64,000 nt of DNA from Dechloromonas denitrificans. GTDB lineage: Bacteria > Pseudomonadota > Gammaproteobacteria > Burkholderiales > Rhodocyclaceae. The notes beneath the pieces were generated by a model. That model had not been told where the DNA came from, did no database searches, and was given only the letters and a program-made list of their open reading frames with translations. The stretch spans positions 1,942,501-2,006,500 of the forward strand of contig NZ_CP075187.1 in NCBI RefSeq assembly GCF_020510665.1, given 5' to 3'. A program made the position numbers and the translations under genes. Positions 10,222 to 19,486 of this stretch are shown here, piece by piece. Each line of letters begins with the position of its first letter. The first letter of the stretch is position 1.

Positions 10222-11859
10222 ATGCTGAGTAATCTCTCGCTACGCAGCCGTCTCGTCCTGATCGTCATTGCGGCTGTGATCGGCATGGGGCTGATCGCCG
10301 TACTGGGTGCCAACAGCGCTCGCCAGGCACTGCAGGAAGGACATCGCGAACAAGTCCGGACCGGCGTTCAGGGTATCCACAACATTGTCAGCTTTTTCCA
10401 TGCCCAGGAAGTGGCCGGAAAAATGACCCGCGAGGAAGCACAACAACTGGCCGCTTCGGCCATCCGTGAAGCGCGCTACGGCGGCGCTGACGGCAAGACT
10501 GAATATTATTATGCATGGACCCTCGAAGGGGTTGGCATCGCTCACGTCAAACGTGAATTCGAAGGTCAGAACATGATGGAAAAGCTGAAGGATGCCCAAG
10601 GGCGCCTGACGCTTCGTGAAATCATGAATTCCGTTCAATCGAGCAATGAAGGGTTTGTCGAAACTACCTTCATGCGCCCAGGTGGAACAACGCAATTCCC
10701 CAAGCTGCTTTTCGTTATGAAATTCAGTCCGTGGAACTGGGTCATCGGCACAGGCATCTATCTCGACTCGGAAGAGCAGTTGTTCCGTGACCGCCTGATT
10801 TCCCAGCTGTCCATTGCCCTGATTCCGATCTTGATCATTGGCCTGCTCAGCTTTGTCGTTTCGCGCAGCGTTCTCGGCCAGATTGGTGGCGAGCCTGCCA
10901 AGGCCGCTGAAGTCATGAAGCAGATTGCCGACGGCGACCTGACCACCTCGGTTGGCAATGCGCCACGTGGCAGTTTGCTGTTCATGCTGGGCATCATGAC
11001 TGCCTCCCTGCGCGACATCCTTGAACAAGTCCGGCGCGATGCGCGCAATGTGGTGACCAATTCGGAGCAAATCAGCCTCGCCTCGCGTGAAGTGGCCATG
11101 GCCGCACACCAGCAAGCCGATGCGACGTCTTCGATGGCAGCAGCCATCGAGCAATTGACGGTCAGTTCGAACCATATTTCCGATAACGCAACCGATACCG
11201 AACAGCTTTCCCATACGGCAGTCCAACTGGCCAATCAGGGAACTGAACGGGTCAACCAGGCCACTCAGGCGATCCAGCAAATTGCCCGGACCGTCTCGGG
11301 CGCCTCTGAAAACATCAAGGTACTGCACGACCGCGCCAACCAGATTTCAAGCATTGCCTCGGTCATCAAGGATATTGCCGGACAAACCAATCTGCTGGCA
11401 CTCAATGCCGCGATCGAGGCTGCCCGAGCCGGCGAACAAGGCCGTGGTTTTGCGGTGGTGGCCGATGAAGTGCGCAAACTGGCTGAACGGACATCAAGCG
11501 CAACCACCGAAATCGAGCAGATGATCGCCGGGATTCAACACGAAACCGAAGGCGCTGTCCGCACCATGGATGCCGCCCTGCCAGAAGTCGAGCGAGGCGC
11601 AGAACTGGCTGCCTCGGCGGCCGACTCGCTGACCAGCATCGAAAACGGAGCACACCAGACACTTGACCGGATCCGTGAAGTCGCAGGCTCGACGCGCGAA
11701 CAGAGTGCGACCTCGACATCGATTGCCCAACGCGTCGAGGAAATCGCCAACATGGTCGAGCAAACCAGCCACAGCATGTCCGGCATGAGCCAGTCGGCCA
11801 GCAGCCTTGAAGCGGTTGCCGTGAATCTCGAACAGATCGTCGGACGTTTCCGCACCTGA
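10222..11859 (+). CDS. Methyl-accepting chemotaxis protein with single Cache domain
   Basis: 545 residues. TM1 at about residues 10-29. A periplasmic sCache_2-type sensor follows ([25 protein letters not shown], then [20 protein letters not shown]), then TM2 at about 192-214, HAMP, and a long coiled-coil signalling domain whose hairpin tip reads [23 protein letters not shown]. sCache_2 domains commonly bind small organic acids; the ligand here is not deducible. ATG 10222 follows AGGGGAAAAAA. It is an isolated gene. Inner-membrane receptor feeding the CheA/CheW array. Confidence 0.93.
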   Translation: MLSNLSLRSRLVLIVIAAVIGMGLIAVLGANSARQALQEGHREQVRTGVQGIHNIVSFFHAQEVAGKMTREEAQQLAASAIREARYGGADGKTEYYYAWTLEGVGIAHVKREFEGQNMMEKLKDAQGRLTLREIMNSVQSSNEGFVETTFMRPGGTTQFPKLLFVMKFSPWNWVIGTGIYLDSEEQLFRDRLISQLSIALIPILIIGLLSFVVSRSVLGQIGGEPAKAAEVMKQIADGDLTTSVGNAPRGSLLFMLGIMTASLRDILEQVRRDARNVVTNSEQISLASREVAMAAHQQADATSSMAAAIEQLTVSSNHISDNATDTEQLSHTAVQLANQGTERVNQATQAIQQIARTVSGASENIKVLHDRANQISSIASVIKDIAGQTNLLALNAAIEAARAGEQGRGFAVVADEVRKLAERTSSATTEIEQMIAGIQHETEGAVRTMDAALPEVERGAELAASAADSLTSIENGAHQTLDRIREVAGSTREQSATSTSIAQRVEEIANMVEQTSHSMSGMSQSASSLEAVAVNLEQIVGRFRT

Positions 11860-11921
11860 TCGGTTCAAACCGGCTCCGCCTCGGCGGAGTCCGGTAAAAT
11901 TGGCGGTTTTCGGCTTTCTGG

Positions 11922-11937
11922 CTGCGGTCGACCGCAG
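11922..11937. repeat. Perfect 16-bp palindrome CTGCGGTCGACCGCAG
   Basis: Intergenic palindrome between the chemoreceptor gene and the methyltransferase gene. Its core GCGGTCGACCGC recurs at 22005-22016 and 27742-27753, and shorter GGTCGACC forms at 54770-54781 and elsewhere. Function unknown: protein-binding site, RNA hairpin or base-composition effect. Confidence 0.5.
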
Positions 11938-11967
11938 TGATTGCTGTAACCCTCACCGGAAACCGCC

Positions 11968-12987
11968 ATGTCTTCCCTGCCACTTGTCAGCGCTATAGAA
12001 AAAGCCTTCTCGGCCCGCCAGACTCTCATCGAGTCACTGCACGGCGAAAAAACCAACGCCTACCGGCTTTTCAACGGCAGCACCGAAAATCACCCCGGTC
12101 TCACGGTCGACCGCTACGGTGACCTGCTTTTGATCCAGACCTTCCACGTACCGCTCGAAGCCGATGAGCGGATCGCCATCGAAAACTATTACGCGAGCGC
12201 CCTGCCCGGCCTGATCACGGTTTACAACGACCGCAGCCAGAGCAATTCACGCATTGCCAACCCGCTGCAAGGCCAGGAGCAAGCAGAGGCCGAAAAGCAG
12301 CGGCAGTTCAGTGAGCTGGGTTTGAATTACCTGGTCCAGGGACGCCACAGCGGGCAGGACCCCTGGCTTTTCCTCGACATGCGCGCCGGTCGTCGGCGGA
12401 TTCTTCAGGAAGCCGCCGGCAAGAGCGTTCTCAACCTGTTTGCCTATACCTGCGGGATCGGTGTTGCGGCGGCCAAGGCTGGTGCTACGCACGTGGTCAA
12501 CGTCGATTTTGCCGAATCAAATCTCAACGTAGGCAAGGAAAATGCCCGGCTGAACGACTTGCCGATACGCATGCGCTTCGTCCAGAGCGATGCCTTTGCT
12601 GCCATGCGCCAATTCGCCGGCATCGGCCAGGCCAGCATGGTACGCGGCAAACGTATGCCGGCTTTTCCAAAACTGGAAGCCAAGCGCTTCGATCTCGTTT
12701 TCCTCGATCCGCCACGCTACGCCAAAAGCGCTTTTGGCGTGGTCGACATCGTCAATGACTATGCGGCCTTGATGAAGCTGGCGCTAGCGTGCACCAACGA
12801 GGGCGGAACCTTGATCTGCTGCAACAATGCAGCCCAATTGTCGCGTGAAATATGGGGCGACCAGCTGCTGCGTTGCGCTAAAAAATCAGGTCGAACGGTA
12901 CGGGAAATCGAATGGATCATGCCGGAAGAAGACTTCCCCAGCCATGACGGCCAACCGCCACTGAAAATTGCGCTGCTCAGGGTCTAA
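11968..12987 (+). CDS. Class I SAM-dependent rRNA methyltransferase (RlmI/RlmK-like)
   Basis: 339 residues. The fold matches the RlmI/RlmK-type 23S rRNA methyltransferases: an N-terminal part ending ENHPGLTVDRYGD, then SAM motif I VLNLFAYTCGIGVAAAKAG (about residues 154-172), the acidic motif VNVDFAESNL, and motif IV LVFLDPPRYAKS (about 245-256) typical of base methylation. A Cys-rich LICCNNAAQ follows. Because the PUA domain of RlmI is not evident and identity with a specific member cannot be judged by eye, no symbol is given. Likely cytoplasmic and monocistronic. Confidence 0.82.
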   Translation: MSSLPLVSAIEKAFSARQTLIESLHGEKTNAYRLFNGSTENHPGLTVDRYGDLLLIQTFHVPLEADERIAIENYYASALPGLITVYNDRSQSNSRIANPLQGQEQAEAEKQRQFSELGLNYLVQGRHSGQDPWLFLDMRAGRRRILQEAAGKSVLNLFAYTCGIGVAAAKAGATHVVNVDFAESNLNVGKENARLNDLPIRMRFVQSDAFAAMRQFAGIGQASMVRGKRMPAFPKLEAKRFDLVFLDPPRYAKSAFGVVDIVNDYAALMKLALACTNEGGTLICCNNAAQLSREIWGDQLLRCAKKSGRTVREIEWIMPEEDFPSHDGQPPLKIALLRV

Positions 12988-13073
12988 ACTTCGCGGCCTC
13001 CGGAAACGAAGGCCGTAAACGCAAAAAGCCGATGCATTAGCAGCGGCAGTCAAACTTGCGGAAACAAAACGTG

Positions 13074-13148
<75 letters not shown>

Positions 13149-13198
13149 ACAACTCAAGACAGCCGAATCAGAAGGTTGTGACCTGAAACAGTGGCTTT

Positions 13199-13274
13199 TG
13201 GCTCCCCGACCTGGGCTCGAACCAGGGACCTACGGATTAACAGTCCGGCGCTCTACCGACTGAGCTATCGAGGA
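13199..13274 (-). tRNA. tRNA-Asn (GTT)
   Basis: The reverse complement gives acceptor TCCTCGA / TCGGGGA (one G-T pair), D arm GCTC..GAGC, anticodon loop TGTTAAT (anticodon GTT), T loop TTCGAGC, discriminator G and encoded CCA. It is 50 bp upstream of tRNA-Thr on the same strand, so probably co-transcribed. Confidence 0.96.
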
Positions 13275-13389
13275 ACTACGCTGCGATCAATAACGATCAC
13301 CAACAGGGCGCGAATTATATACAAGAGTTTCGAAAACGCCTAGTACTCTGCGTTTCGAGAGACAAATAAATTTTCGCCCCACTGATTTT

Positions 13390-14301
13390 TCAGGCTTTTT
13401 CGGCATCAGCCGCAGCAGCTGCGGCTGCCAGCGCGGCCAGTTGTGTCTCCCGTTCAGCACGCAAGACGGGGGTTTCAAGACTGATTCGGCCGAGTGCGCC
13501 ACTACGATAATCGATCAACAGGATGGCCGCAGCCTTTTCGAAATCATATTCACCGCCCCGCCCCTTGAGCAGGCAGCCGCGCTTTTTGGCGACCGCTTCG
13601 ATCACCGAAACGCCATCCATGTTTTCAGTTGAAAAGCCATAGCGCGCCGTCAGCATCGCCGGATATTGCTCAAGCAGGAAGCTGGCAAGAAAGGTGGCTA
13701 CTTCCTCGTCGATATAGGCATTGACCCCGACCGCGTGGCTGGCCGCCAGCATCAGGCCATCGATCGGATGGGCAATCTTCGGCCACAGCATGCCCGGCGT
13801 ATCGTAGATGGTCAGGCGCGAACTGATGTCGATGCGCTGCTGGCTCTTGGTCACGGCTGGCTGGTCGCCGACGGCTGCAACCCGCTTCTTGACCAGCGCA
13901 TTCATCAGCGTCGATTTGCCGACGTTGGGAATCCCCATGATCATCAGGCGCAGCGGCTTGACCGCATCGCAGCGATGCGGCGCCAGCTTCTGGGCCAGCC
14001 CCGGCACGCGGGCGACGTCGCTGGCCTTCTTGCAGGAAATGGCGACAGCCTTGACGCCGGGCTGTTGCTCGAAATATTCCATCCAGGCCTTGGTCGCTAC
14101 CGGATCGGCCAGATCGGCTTTGTTCAGCAGCTTGAGGCAGGGACGCTGCCGAAAAGCGCGCAGTTCGTGGATCATCGGATTGCTGCTGGCCTGGGGCAGT
14201 CGAGCATCCAGTACCTCGACCACGACATCGGCCATGGCCAGCGTTTCGGCTGCCTTCTTGCGGGCCGAGGTCATGTGCCCCGGGAACCATTGAATCGACA
14301 T
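13390..14301 (-). CDS. ylqF: Ribosome biogenesis GTPase YlqF/RbgA
   Basis: 303 residues. Circularly permuted GTPase: G4 motif NKADL (about residue 60) precedes G1 MGIPNVGKST (about 122-131) and G3 YDTPGM (about 168), as in RbgA, which matures the 50S subunit. The N-terminal MSIQWFPGHMTSARK is diagnostic. The C-terminal ANTAR-like RNA-binding segment is followed by an Ala-rich low-complexity end. It starts 14 bp from the end of moaD on the same strand. Function in 50S assembly is inferred from the family. Confidence 0.93.
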   Translation of the reverse strand: MSIQWFPGHMTSARKKAAETLAMADVVVEVLDARLPQASSNPMIHELRAFRQRPCLKLLNKADLADPVATKAWMEYFEQQPGVKAVAISCKKASDVARVPGLAQKLAPHRCDAVKPLRLMIMGIPNVGKSTLMNALVKKRVAAVGDQPAVTKSQQRIDISSRLTIYDTPGMLWPKIAHPIDGLMLAASHAVGVNAYIDEEVATFLASFLLEQYPAMLTARYGFSTENMDGVSVIEAVAKKRGCLLKGRGGEYDFEKAAAILLIDYRSGALGRISLETPVLRAERETQLAALAAAAAAADAEKA

Positions 14302-14315
14302 TACTTGCTTTCCTT

Positions 14316-14564
14316 TCAGCCGCCCGTGACCGGAGGGAAAAAGGCGACTTCATCGCCACTCTTCACCGCCGCATCGAGCCCGGCCATATCCTGATTGATA
14401 GCGCAGCGAAGATTTTTCGCCACCGCCAATGATTCCCGCCCCTGCGCCACCAGCCAGTCGCGCAAGGCACCGACCGTGTTGACCCCGGCCGGGAGTTCGA
14501 TTGTTTCGCTGCCGCGCCCGAGCGCTTCCTTGAGGCTGGCAAAATAGAGGATCGTGACGCTCAT
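14316..14564 (-). CDS. moaD: Molybdopterin synthase sulfur-carrier subunit MoaD
   Basis: 82 residues, beta-grasp ubiquitin-like protein ending in the essential Gly-Gly (FFPPVTGG), which carries the thiocarboxylate used by MoaE to make molybdopterin. The start ILYFASLKEALGRGSE is typical. ATG 14564 overlaps the moeA stop (ATGA), so it is translationally coupled. MoaE is not in the window. Confidence 0.95.
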   Translation of the reverse strand: MSVTILYFASLKEALGRGSETIELPAGVNTVGALRDWLVAQGRESLAVAKNLRCAINQDMAGLDAAVKSGDEVAFFPPVTGG

Positions 14565-15772
14565 GACAGCAACTCCGCAAAAGGCACGAATTCGACCAGA
14601 TCGCCGCGGGCAATGGTTTTCCCCGGCGAATTGATCACCAGGCCATCGCCCCAGCACAGCGAGGTTACCACCCCTGAGCCTTGGTTGACGTAGAGTTCGA
14701 TGCCGCCGTCGGCATTGATCCGGGCGCGCAGGAATTCCTTGCGCGCATCCGGACGCAGCCATTCAAAATCGGCGCGTTGCGCAAAACTACGCGGCATCAG
14801 CTGCCCCGCCCCCTGCAAGCGAAGAATGAAGGGGCGGACCATCACCATGAAAGTCACCATGGCAGCAACCGGATTTCCCGGCAGACCGATGAACCAGGCT
14901 TTTCCGGCGTCGTCCGGGCGACGTACTTCGCCAAAGGCCAGCGGCTTGCCCGGCTTGATGGCAATTTTCCACATATCGAGCCGACCTTCAGCCTCGACCG
15001 CCGGCTTGACATGATCCTCCTCACCTACGGAAACACCGCCGCTGGTAATGATCAGATCATTGTCGGTCGCCGCCTTGCGCAATGCTTCGCGGGTGGCGTC
15101 GAGCTTGTCCGGCACCGTGCCCAGATCGCGCACTTCGCAGCCCATACCTTCAAGCAGCGTGACCAGCGCATAACGATTCGAGTTGTAGATCGCCCCTGGC
15201 GGCAATGGTTCGCCGGGTTGCACCAGTTCATCGCCGGTGAAGAAGACACCGACGCGAACCCGACGATAGACCGGCAACTCGGGCAGACCGGCGGAAGCAG
15301 CCAGGGCGATGTGCGGCGGCTGCAATTTGACGCCAACCGGCAGGATTTCGGCGCCAACCGAAATGTCCTCACCGGCCCGTCGAATGTTTTCACCCGAACG
15401 CGGCAGATGGTTGATGACGACCCCGCCCTCGCCGTGCTCGCAAAGCTCCTGCATGACCACCGCATCGGCGCCCGCCGGCACGGGTGCGCCGGTGAAGATA
15501 CGGGCTGCGCTACCCGGCTGCAGCGCCGTGCCGACAGTGCCGGCAGGAATGCGCTGGCTGACCGGCAGGCGAACCCCCTTGGCGGCGATATCGGCCAGAC
15601 GCACGGCATAGCCATCCATCGCCGAGTTATCGAGCGGCGGGACTGCCACGGTCGACCGTTGTGCGAGGGCCAAAATGCGCCCGGCAGCGGCCGTCAGCGG
15701 CAGCGAGCGGATTTCTTCGACAGGCTGGGCTGCGGCCAGCAATTTTTCCAGGGCTTGTTCAAAACTCAGCAT
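14561..15772 (-). CDS. moeA: Molybdopterin molybdenumtransferase MoeA
   Basis: 403 residues, the normal MoeA size. Inserts molybdate into adenylylated molybdopterin. Motifs: PPLDNSAMDGYAVR (about residues 47-60), IFTGAPVPAGADAVVMQE, the MoCF-domain ITSGGVSVGEEDHVK, and KPGKPLAFG..GLPGNPVAAMVTF. Domains I-IV are all present. It overlaps mobB upstream by 7 bp and moaD downstream by 4 bp; the three form one Moco operon. Confidence 0.96.
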   Translation of the reverse strand: MLSFEQALEKLLAAAQPVEEIRSLPLTAAAGRILALAQRSTVAVPPLDNSAMDGYAVRLADIAAKGVRLPVSQRIPAGTVGTALQPGSAARIFTGAPVPAGADAVVMQELCEHGEGGVVINHLPRSGENIRRAGEDISVGAEILPVGVKLQPPHIALAASAGLPELPVYRRVRVGVFFTGDELVQPGEPLPPGAIYNSNRYALVTLLEGMGCEVRDLGTVPDKLDATREALRKAATDNDLIITSGGVSVGEEDHVKPAVEAEGRLDMWKIAIKPGKPLAFGEVRRPDDAGKAWFIGLPGNPVAAMVTFMVMVRPFILRLQGAGQLMPRSFAQRADFEWLRPDARKEFLRARINADGGIELYVNQGSGVVTSLCWGDGLVINSPGKTIARGDLVEFVPFAELLS

Positions 15773-16272
15773 GGGCGTTCCTGCAATTCGAGAGTAGTCA
15801 TCACAAAATCGGCGATCGCACCGACATCATTGAGCGGCAACGTCGGCAAGTGCGTCGCCAGCTCGGCATCGGTCGCAATCGCCACAATGTCGCTGCGTTC
15901 GGTGAACAAGGGCGGCTTGCCATTTTCAGGCCGGTAGACTTCGAGCTTGGGCACCGGTTCCTGCTTGAACCCTTCGATCAGCACCAGATCGCAAGGCGCC
16001 AACCGGGCCAGCAATTCGGCCAGCGTCACCTCGCCTTCATCGCGTCGTTCGTGCATCAAGGCCCAGCGGTCGTGGCAGGAGAGCAGCACTTCCGCTGCAC
16101 CAGCTTCACGGTGACGGTAGGAATCCTTGCCCGGACGGTCGATATCGAAACCATGGTGAGCGTGCTTGATGACGGACACTTTCAACCCGCGCGCTGTCAG
16201 GACAGGAATCAGTTTTTCGAGCAGGGTTGTCTTGCCGGAACCGGAATAGCCGGCGATCCCAAAAACCTTCAT
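15766..16272 (-). CDS. mobB: Molybdopterin-guanine dinucleotide biosynthesis adapter MobB
   Basis: 168 residues from ATG 16272. An upstream in-frame start would add 15 residues but lacks support, whereas MKVFGIAGYSGSGKTTL is a standard MobB N-terminus. Walker A GYSGSGKTT, the KHAHHGFDID motif and LVLIEGFK identify the GTP-binding adapter that assists MobA in forming MGD. It overlaps moeA by 7 bp. bis-MGD enzymes such as nitrate reductase would be its downstream clients. Confidence 0.94.
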   Translation of the reverse strand: MKVFGIAGYSGSGKTTLLEKLIPVLTARGLKVSVIKHAHHGFDIDRPGKDSYRHREAGAAEVLLSCHDRWALMHERRDEGEVTLAELLARLAPCDLVLIEGFKQEPVPKLEVYRPENGKPPLFTERSDIVAIATDAELATHLPTLPLNDVGAIADFVMTTLELQERPC

Positions 16273-16285
16273 TGATGCCTCGGTT

Positions 16286-17461
16286 TCATACAGCGAACAC
16301 CGGGGCAAAGCCACCACCCGGCGTACGAAAATTGGTCGTTTGCCCCTGATAAAGCCGGGCCGCCATCAGTTGAACCTGGCCGGCGTAGACATAACAGCGC
16401 AGGTCAAGCTTCATCACTTGCGCCGCATCGGCCACTGCCACGGTCAACTCGGAGGGCGGAACGATTTCCTGGGCGATATAACCGCCCTGCAGGATTTCTT
16501 CGAAAACACGCTTGGTCAATTTATCGCCACGGTAGGCGGCACGACTGCCAAAACCGGCTGCCGGCTTGAAGAACCAGTTTTTTCGACCGGCCCAGAAAGC
16601 CTCGCTCGCGCCCGGCTCAACCGCCACGGTACGCGGAATGCCGGCCAGCAGGAGGCGTTGCGTCGCCTCGGGAACGCCCATGTCGGCCAACGCAGCCGGG
16701 TCGGAAAGCAGCATCAGGTTGCGCTTGTCGGCATACAGTGCATGAGCCTGCGGATGCGGTGTCACAACCACGCCATCAGCCTCGAAAACAGCCTTCAAAT
16801 CGGCGTTGACCGCAGTATCGAGCGAAAAATCGGTCAGCCGGTTGTACACCAGATCGACTACCGCACCGCGATACAGCAAACGATCGTCATCGCGTTGCAG
16901 CTCAGCCGGATCAGCCACGACTGCAGCAATGCCGTGCGCTTCGAACAACTGGCGAAAAAGCTCGAACTCCGGCGCCAAGTATTGCCCGGCCGGATTCTCA
17001 TCAATGATGGCAATACGCTTCAGCGGCTGCTCGCCGCGCATCAGCCGCCACTCTTCCCTGAACATGGCAACGAATGCCTGACGCAGGCGCTGCGCTTCAT
17101 CACGCCGGCCATGAGCCGCCAGCAGGCAGACATTGAGCAGCGCACCGCCAGCGTTGGTGTTGATTTCGATCAGTTTCGGGCCGTCGACCGCGAGATGAAA
17201 ATCGTAGCCGTAAAACACACCACGCGCCGCAACATCCTTCCGGGCGCCGAGCGGCGCCCAGCCAAGCACACGCTGGCGATAGGCCGGCATGGCGACAACC
17301 GATTCGATGGCAGCGATCAACCCGGCCATGGCCTCGGCCTGCCCGGCCGAAACCGTCAGCTCGGCCGCTGAAAACAAGCTGGGGTGGGATTGCTGGAGCG
17401 CATTGCCGTCCAGATTGCCAGCGGCCAGCAACTCGGCATTCAGGGCTGGTCGATCAAACAT
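16286..17461 (-). CDS. ATP-grasp-like protein, function unknown
   Basis: 391 residues from ATG 17461, which overlaps the helicase stop by 8 bp; an upstream start at 17488 is possible. The sequence has ATP-grasp-like elements: DGPKLIEINTNAGG (about residues 96-109), KNWFFKPAAGFGSRAAYRG (about 287-305) and a C-terminal LDLRCYVYAG. These resemble carboxylate-amine ligases of the glutathionylspermidine-synthase or prokaryotic glutathione-synthase type. The substrate cannot be told. Coupling to a DinG/YoaA helicase looks consistent with shared expression rather than shared pathway. Confidence 0.6.
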   Translation of the reverse strand: MFDRPALNAELLAAGNLDGNALQQSHPSLFSAAELTVSAGQAEAMAGLIAAIESVVAMPAYRQRVLGWAPLGARKDVAARGVFYGYDFHLAVDGPKLIEINTNAGGALLNVCLLAAHGRRDEAQRLRQAFVAMFREEWRLMRGEQPLKRIAIIDENPAGQYLAPEFELFRQLFEAHGIAAVVADPAELQRDDDRLLYRGAVVDLVYNRLTDFSLDTAVNADLKAVFEADGVVVTPHPQAHALYADKRNLMLLSDPAALADMGVPEATQRLLLAGIPRTVAVEPGASEAFWAGRKNWFFKPAAGFGSRAAYRGDKLTKRVFEEILQGGYIAQEIVPPSELTVAVADAAQVMKLDLRCYVYAGQVQLMAARLYQGQTTNFRTPGGGFAPVFAV

Positions 17462-19391
17462 TGCCGTTACGCCGGGCAAAAAAATCAAGCACGTCCTTCA
17501 ACTCCTTGGTCCGCTTCATCGGTGGCAGACTTTGCCACACCCGCCGCCCGTAAGGCTTTGACAGAAGTCGGGGATCGCAGATCATCAGCACGCCGGTATC
17601 GCTTTCATCGCGAATCAACCGGCCGGCGCCCTGCTTGACGTTGATCACGGCACGCGGCAACTGGTATTCGATGAAGGCATTGCGCCCCTGCTGCTTCATC
17701 TGCTCGATACGCGCCGAAAGCACCGGATCATCGGGCGGCGCGAAGGGAATCTTGTCGATCACGACGAGCGACAAAGCCTCGCCACGCACATCGACGCCTT
17801 CCCAGAAACTCTGGCTACCGACCAAAATGGCGTTGCCGAGATGGCGGAAACGTTGCAGCAGATCGTTCTTGCTACCCTCGCCCTGAATCAGCAAAGGCAT
17901 GTCGATACCCTGATCTTTGAGCTTGGCCTTGAGCAGTTCGTGCGTCCGGCGCATGGCGCGCAAGCTGGTGCACAGGAAAAAAGCCCCGCCACCGGCCGCA
18001 ACCACGGCCGGAAAGGCCGCTTCGACCACGGCATCGGTATAACCGAAGGAATTCGGTTCCGGCATGCCGAGCGGCGCATAAAGCATGGCCTGCTTTTCGT
18101 AATCGAAGGGACTCTGCCAGCAGGCCGACTCCGGATCGCCCAGCCCCAATTCGGCGCAGTAATGATGAAACTTGCCCTGCACGGCGAGCGTCGCCGAGGT
18201 GAAAATCCAGGCCCGTGGATGGCCGCCCATCTGCTTGCGGAAAATATTGGCGACACTAAGCGGCGTCGAGTTGAGTTGCAGCGCATGCGTGAAAGCTTCC
18301 GCCCAGCGCACATAACCGTCATCGACTTCCTTTTGCCAGTGGCCGATCGCCTGGACTAATTCAAGCGCCCGCTGCCAGCATTTCTCCAAGCCCTCAGCAC
18401 GTTCGGCCTGGGTTTCAAGCAAGGCGGCGAAGTTGCTGACTTCCTCTTCAAGCAGCTTGAGCGCCGGGGCAAATTCGGGCTTTTCGAGCAGTTGACCGTA
18501 GGAAAAGCGTCCGGCATCGAGACCGACCGCCAGACGCAAATCCTTGGCCGTTTTTTCCATTTTCTTGCTGGCTTCCGGCAAGGCCAGGAAGTCACGCGCA
18601 TGGGTCATCGCCTCGGATCGCGCATCGCGCGCCAGATCGAGGATTTGCGCGGTCGACACGGTATCGCCGAAGAATAGCGTGGCGACTTCCGGCAACTGAT
18701 GGGCTTCGTCGAAAATCACCGTATTGCAGGCCGGCAGCAGTTCGGCCATACCTTCATCGCGCAGCATCACGTCGGCAAAGAACAAGTGATGATTGACTAC
18801 CACCAGATCAGCCGCCATCGCCTCGCGGCGCGCCTGCATGACGAAGCATTCCTTGTAATTCGGGCAATCCTGACCAAGACAGTTTTCGCGCGTCGAGGTC
18901 ATGTGCGCCCAGACCGGCGAGCTTTCGGAGACTTCCAGACATTCGGCCTTGTCGCCGCTCTGCGTGACCTTGGCAAAAATCGAGATGCGCCGCGCATCGG
19001 CCGCATCTTCGCGGGTCAGGAAACGACCGTCGGCCTGGGCGTGTTCAAGGTGGTAATGGCAAACGTAATTGGCCCGGCCCTTGAGCAGGGCAATCTTGAC
19101 CGGCGCCTTGAGAATGTCGCGGACCATCGGCAGGTCCTTGTTGAACAGCTGATCCTGCAGCGTCTTGGTCCCGGTCGAGACAATCACCTTGCCGCCCGAT
19201 TTGAGCGCCGGAACGAGATAGGCAAATGTCTTGCCCGTGCCGGTCCCCGCCTCGGCGATGAACACCGAACAGCTATTGATCGCAGCCGCGATGCGCTCGG
19301 CCATCTCGACTTGCTGATCGCGCACGCGATAGCCGCCGATGGCACGGGCCAGCAGCCCGTCTGGAGCAAAAATTTCCTGGAGGGACGACAA
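17454..19391 (-). CDS. ATP-dependent DNA helicase, DinG/YoaA type (Fe-S, XPD-like)
   Basis: 645 residues, closer in length to E. coli YoaA (636) than to DinG (716). Superfamily 2, 5'-3' helicase: Walker A AEAGTGTGKTFAYLVP (about residues 45-60), the Fe-S domain with YVCHYH and ENCLGQDCPNYKECF, the DEAH box VIFDEAHQL, and C-terminal motifs LVGSQSFWEGVD and QGAGRLIRDESDTG. Such proteins resolve R-loops, G-quadruplexes or damaged forks. No LexA-like box is evident in the 95 bp upstream. Confidence 0.9.
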   Translation of the reverse strand: MSSLQEIFAPDGLLARAIGGYRVRDQQVEMAERIAAAINSCSVFIAEAGTGTGKTFAYLVPALKSGGKVIVSTGTKTLQDQLFNKDLPMVRDILKAPVKIALLKGRANYVCHYHLEHAQADGRFLTREDAADARRISIFAKVTQSGDKAECLEVSESSPVWAHMTSTRENCLGQDCPNYKECFVMQARREAMAADLVVVNHHLFFADVMLRDEGMAELLPACNTVIFDEAHQLPEVATLFFGDTVSTAQILDLARDARSEAMTHARDFLALPEASKKMEKTAKDLRLAVGLDAGRFSYGQLLEKPEFAPALKLLEEEVSNFAALLETQAERAEGLEKCWQRALELVQAIGHWQKEVDDGYVRWAEAFTHALQLNSTPLSVANIFRKQMGGHPRAWIFTSATLAVQGKFHHYCAELGLGDPESACWQSPFDYEKQAMLYAPLGMPEPNSFGYTDAVVEAAFPAVVAAGGGAFFLCTSLRAMRRTHELLKAKLKDQGIDMPLLIQGEGSKNDLLQRFRHLGNAILVGSQSFWEGVDVRGEALSLVVIDKIPFAPPDDPVLSARIEQMKQQGRNAFIEYQLPRAVINVKQGAGRLIRDESDTGVLMICDPRLLSKPYGRRVWQSLPPMKRTKELKDVLDFFARRNGNV

Positions 19392-19486
19392 AGGGGAATG
19401 AACCGGAATGAACCTGAAAAAACGGGGCGAATCTTAACAGAAACAGGGAGATATTCCGGCCTGGGCAGATACCGGATGGCAGAAAA

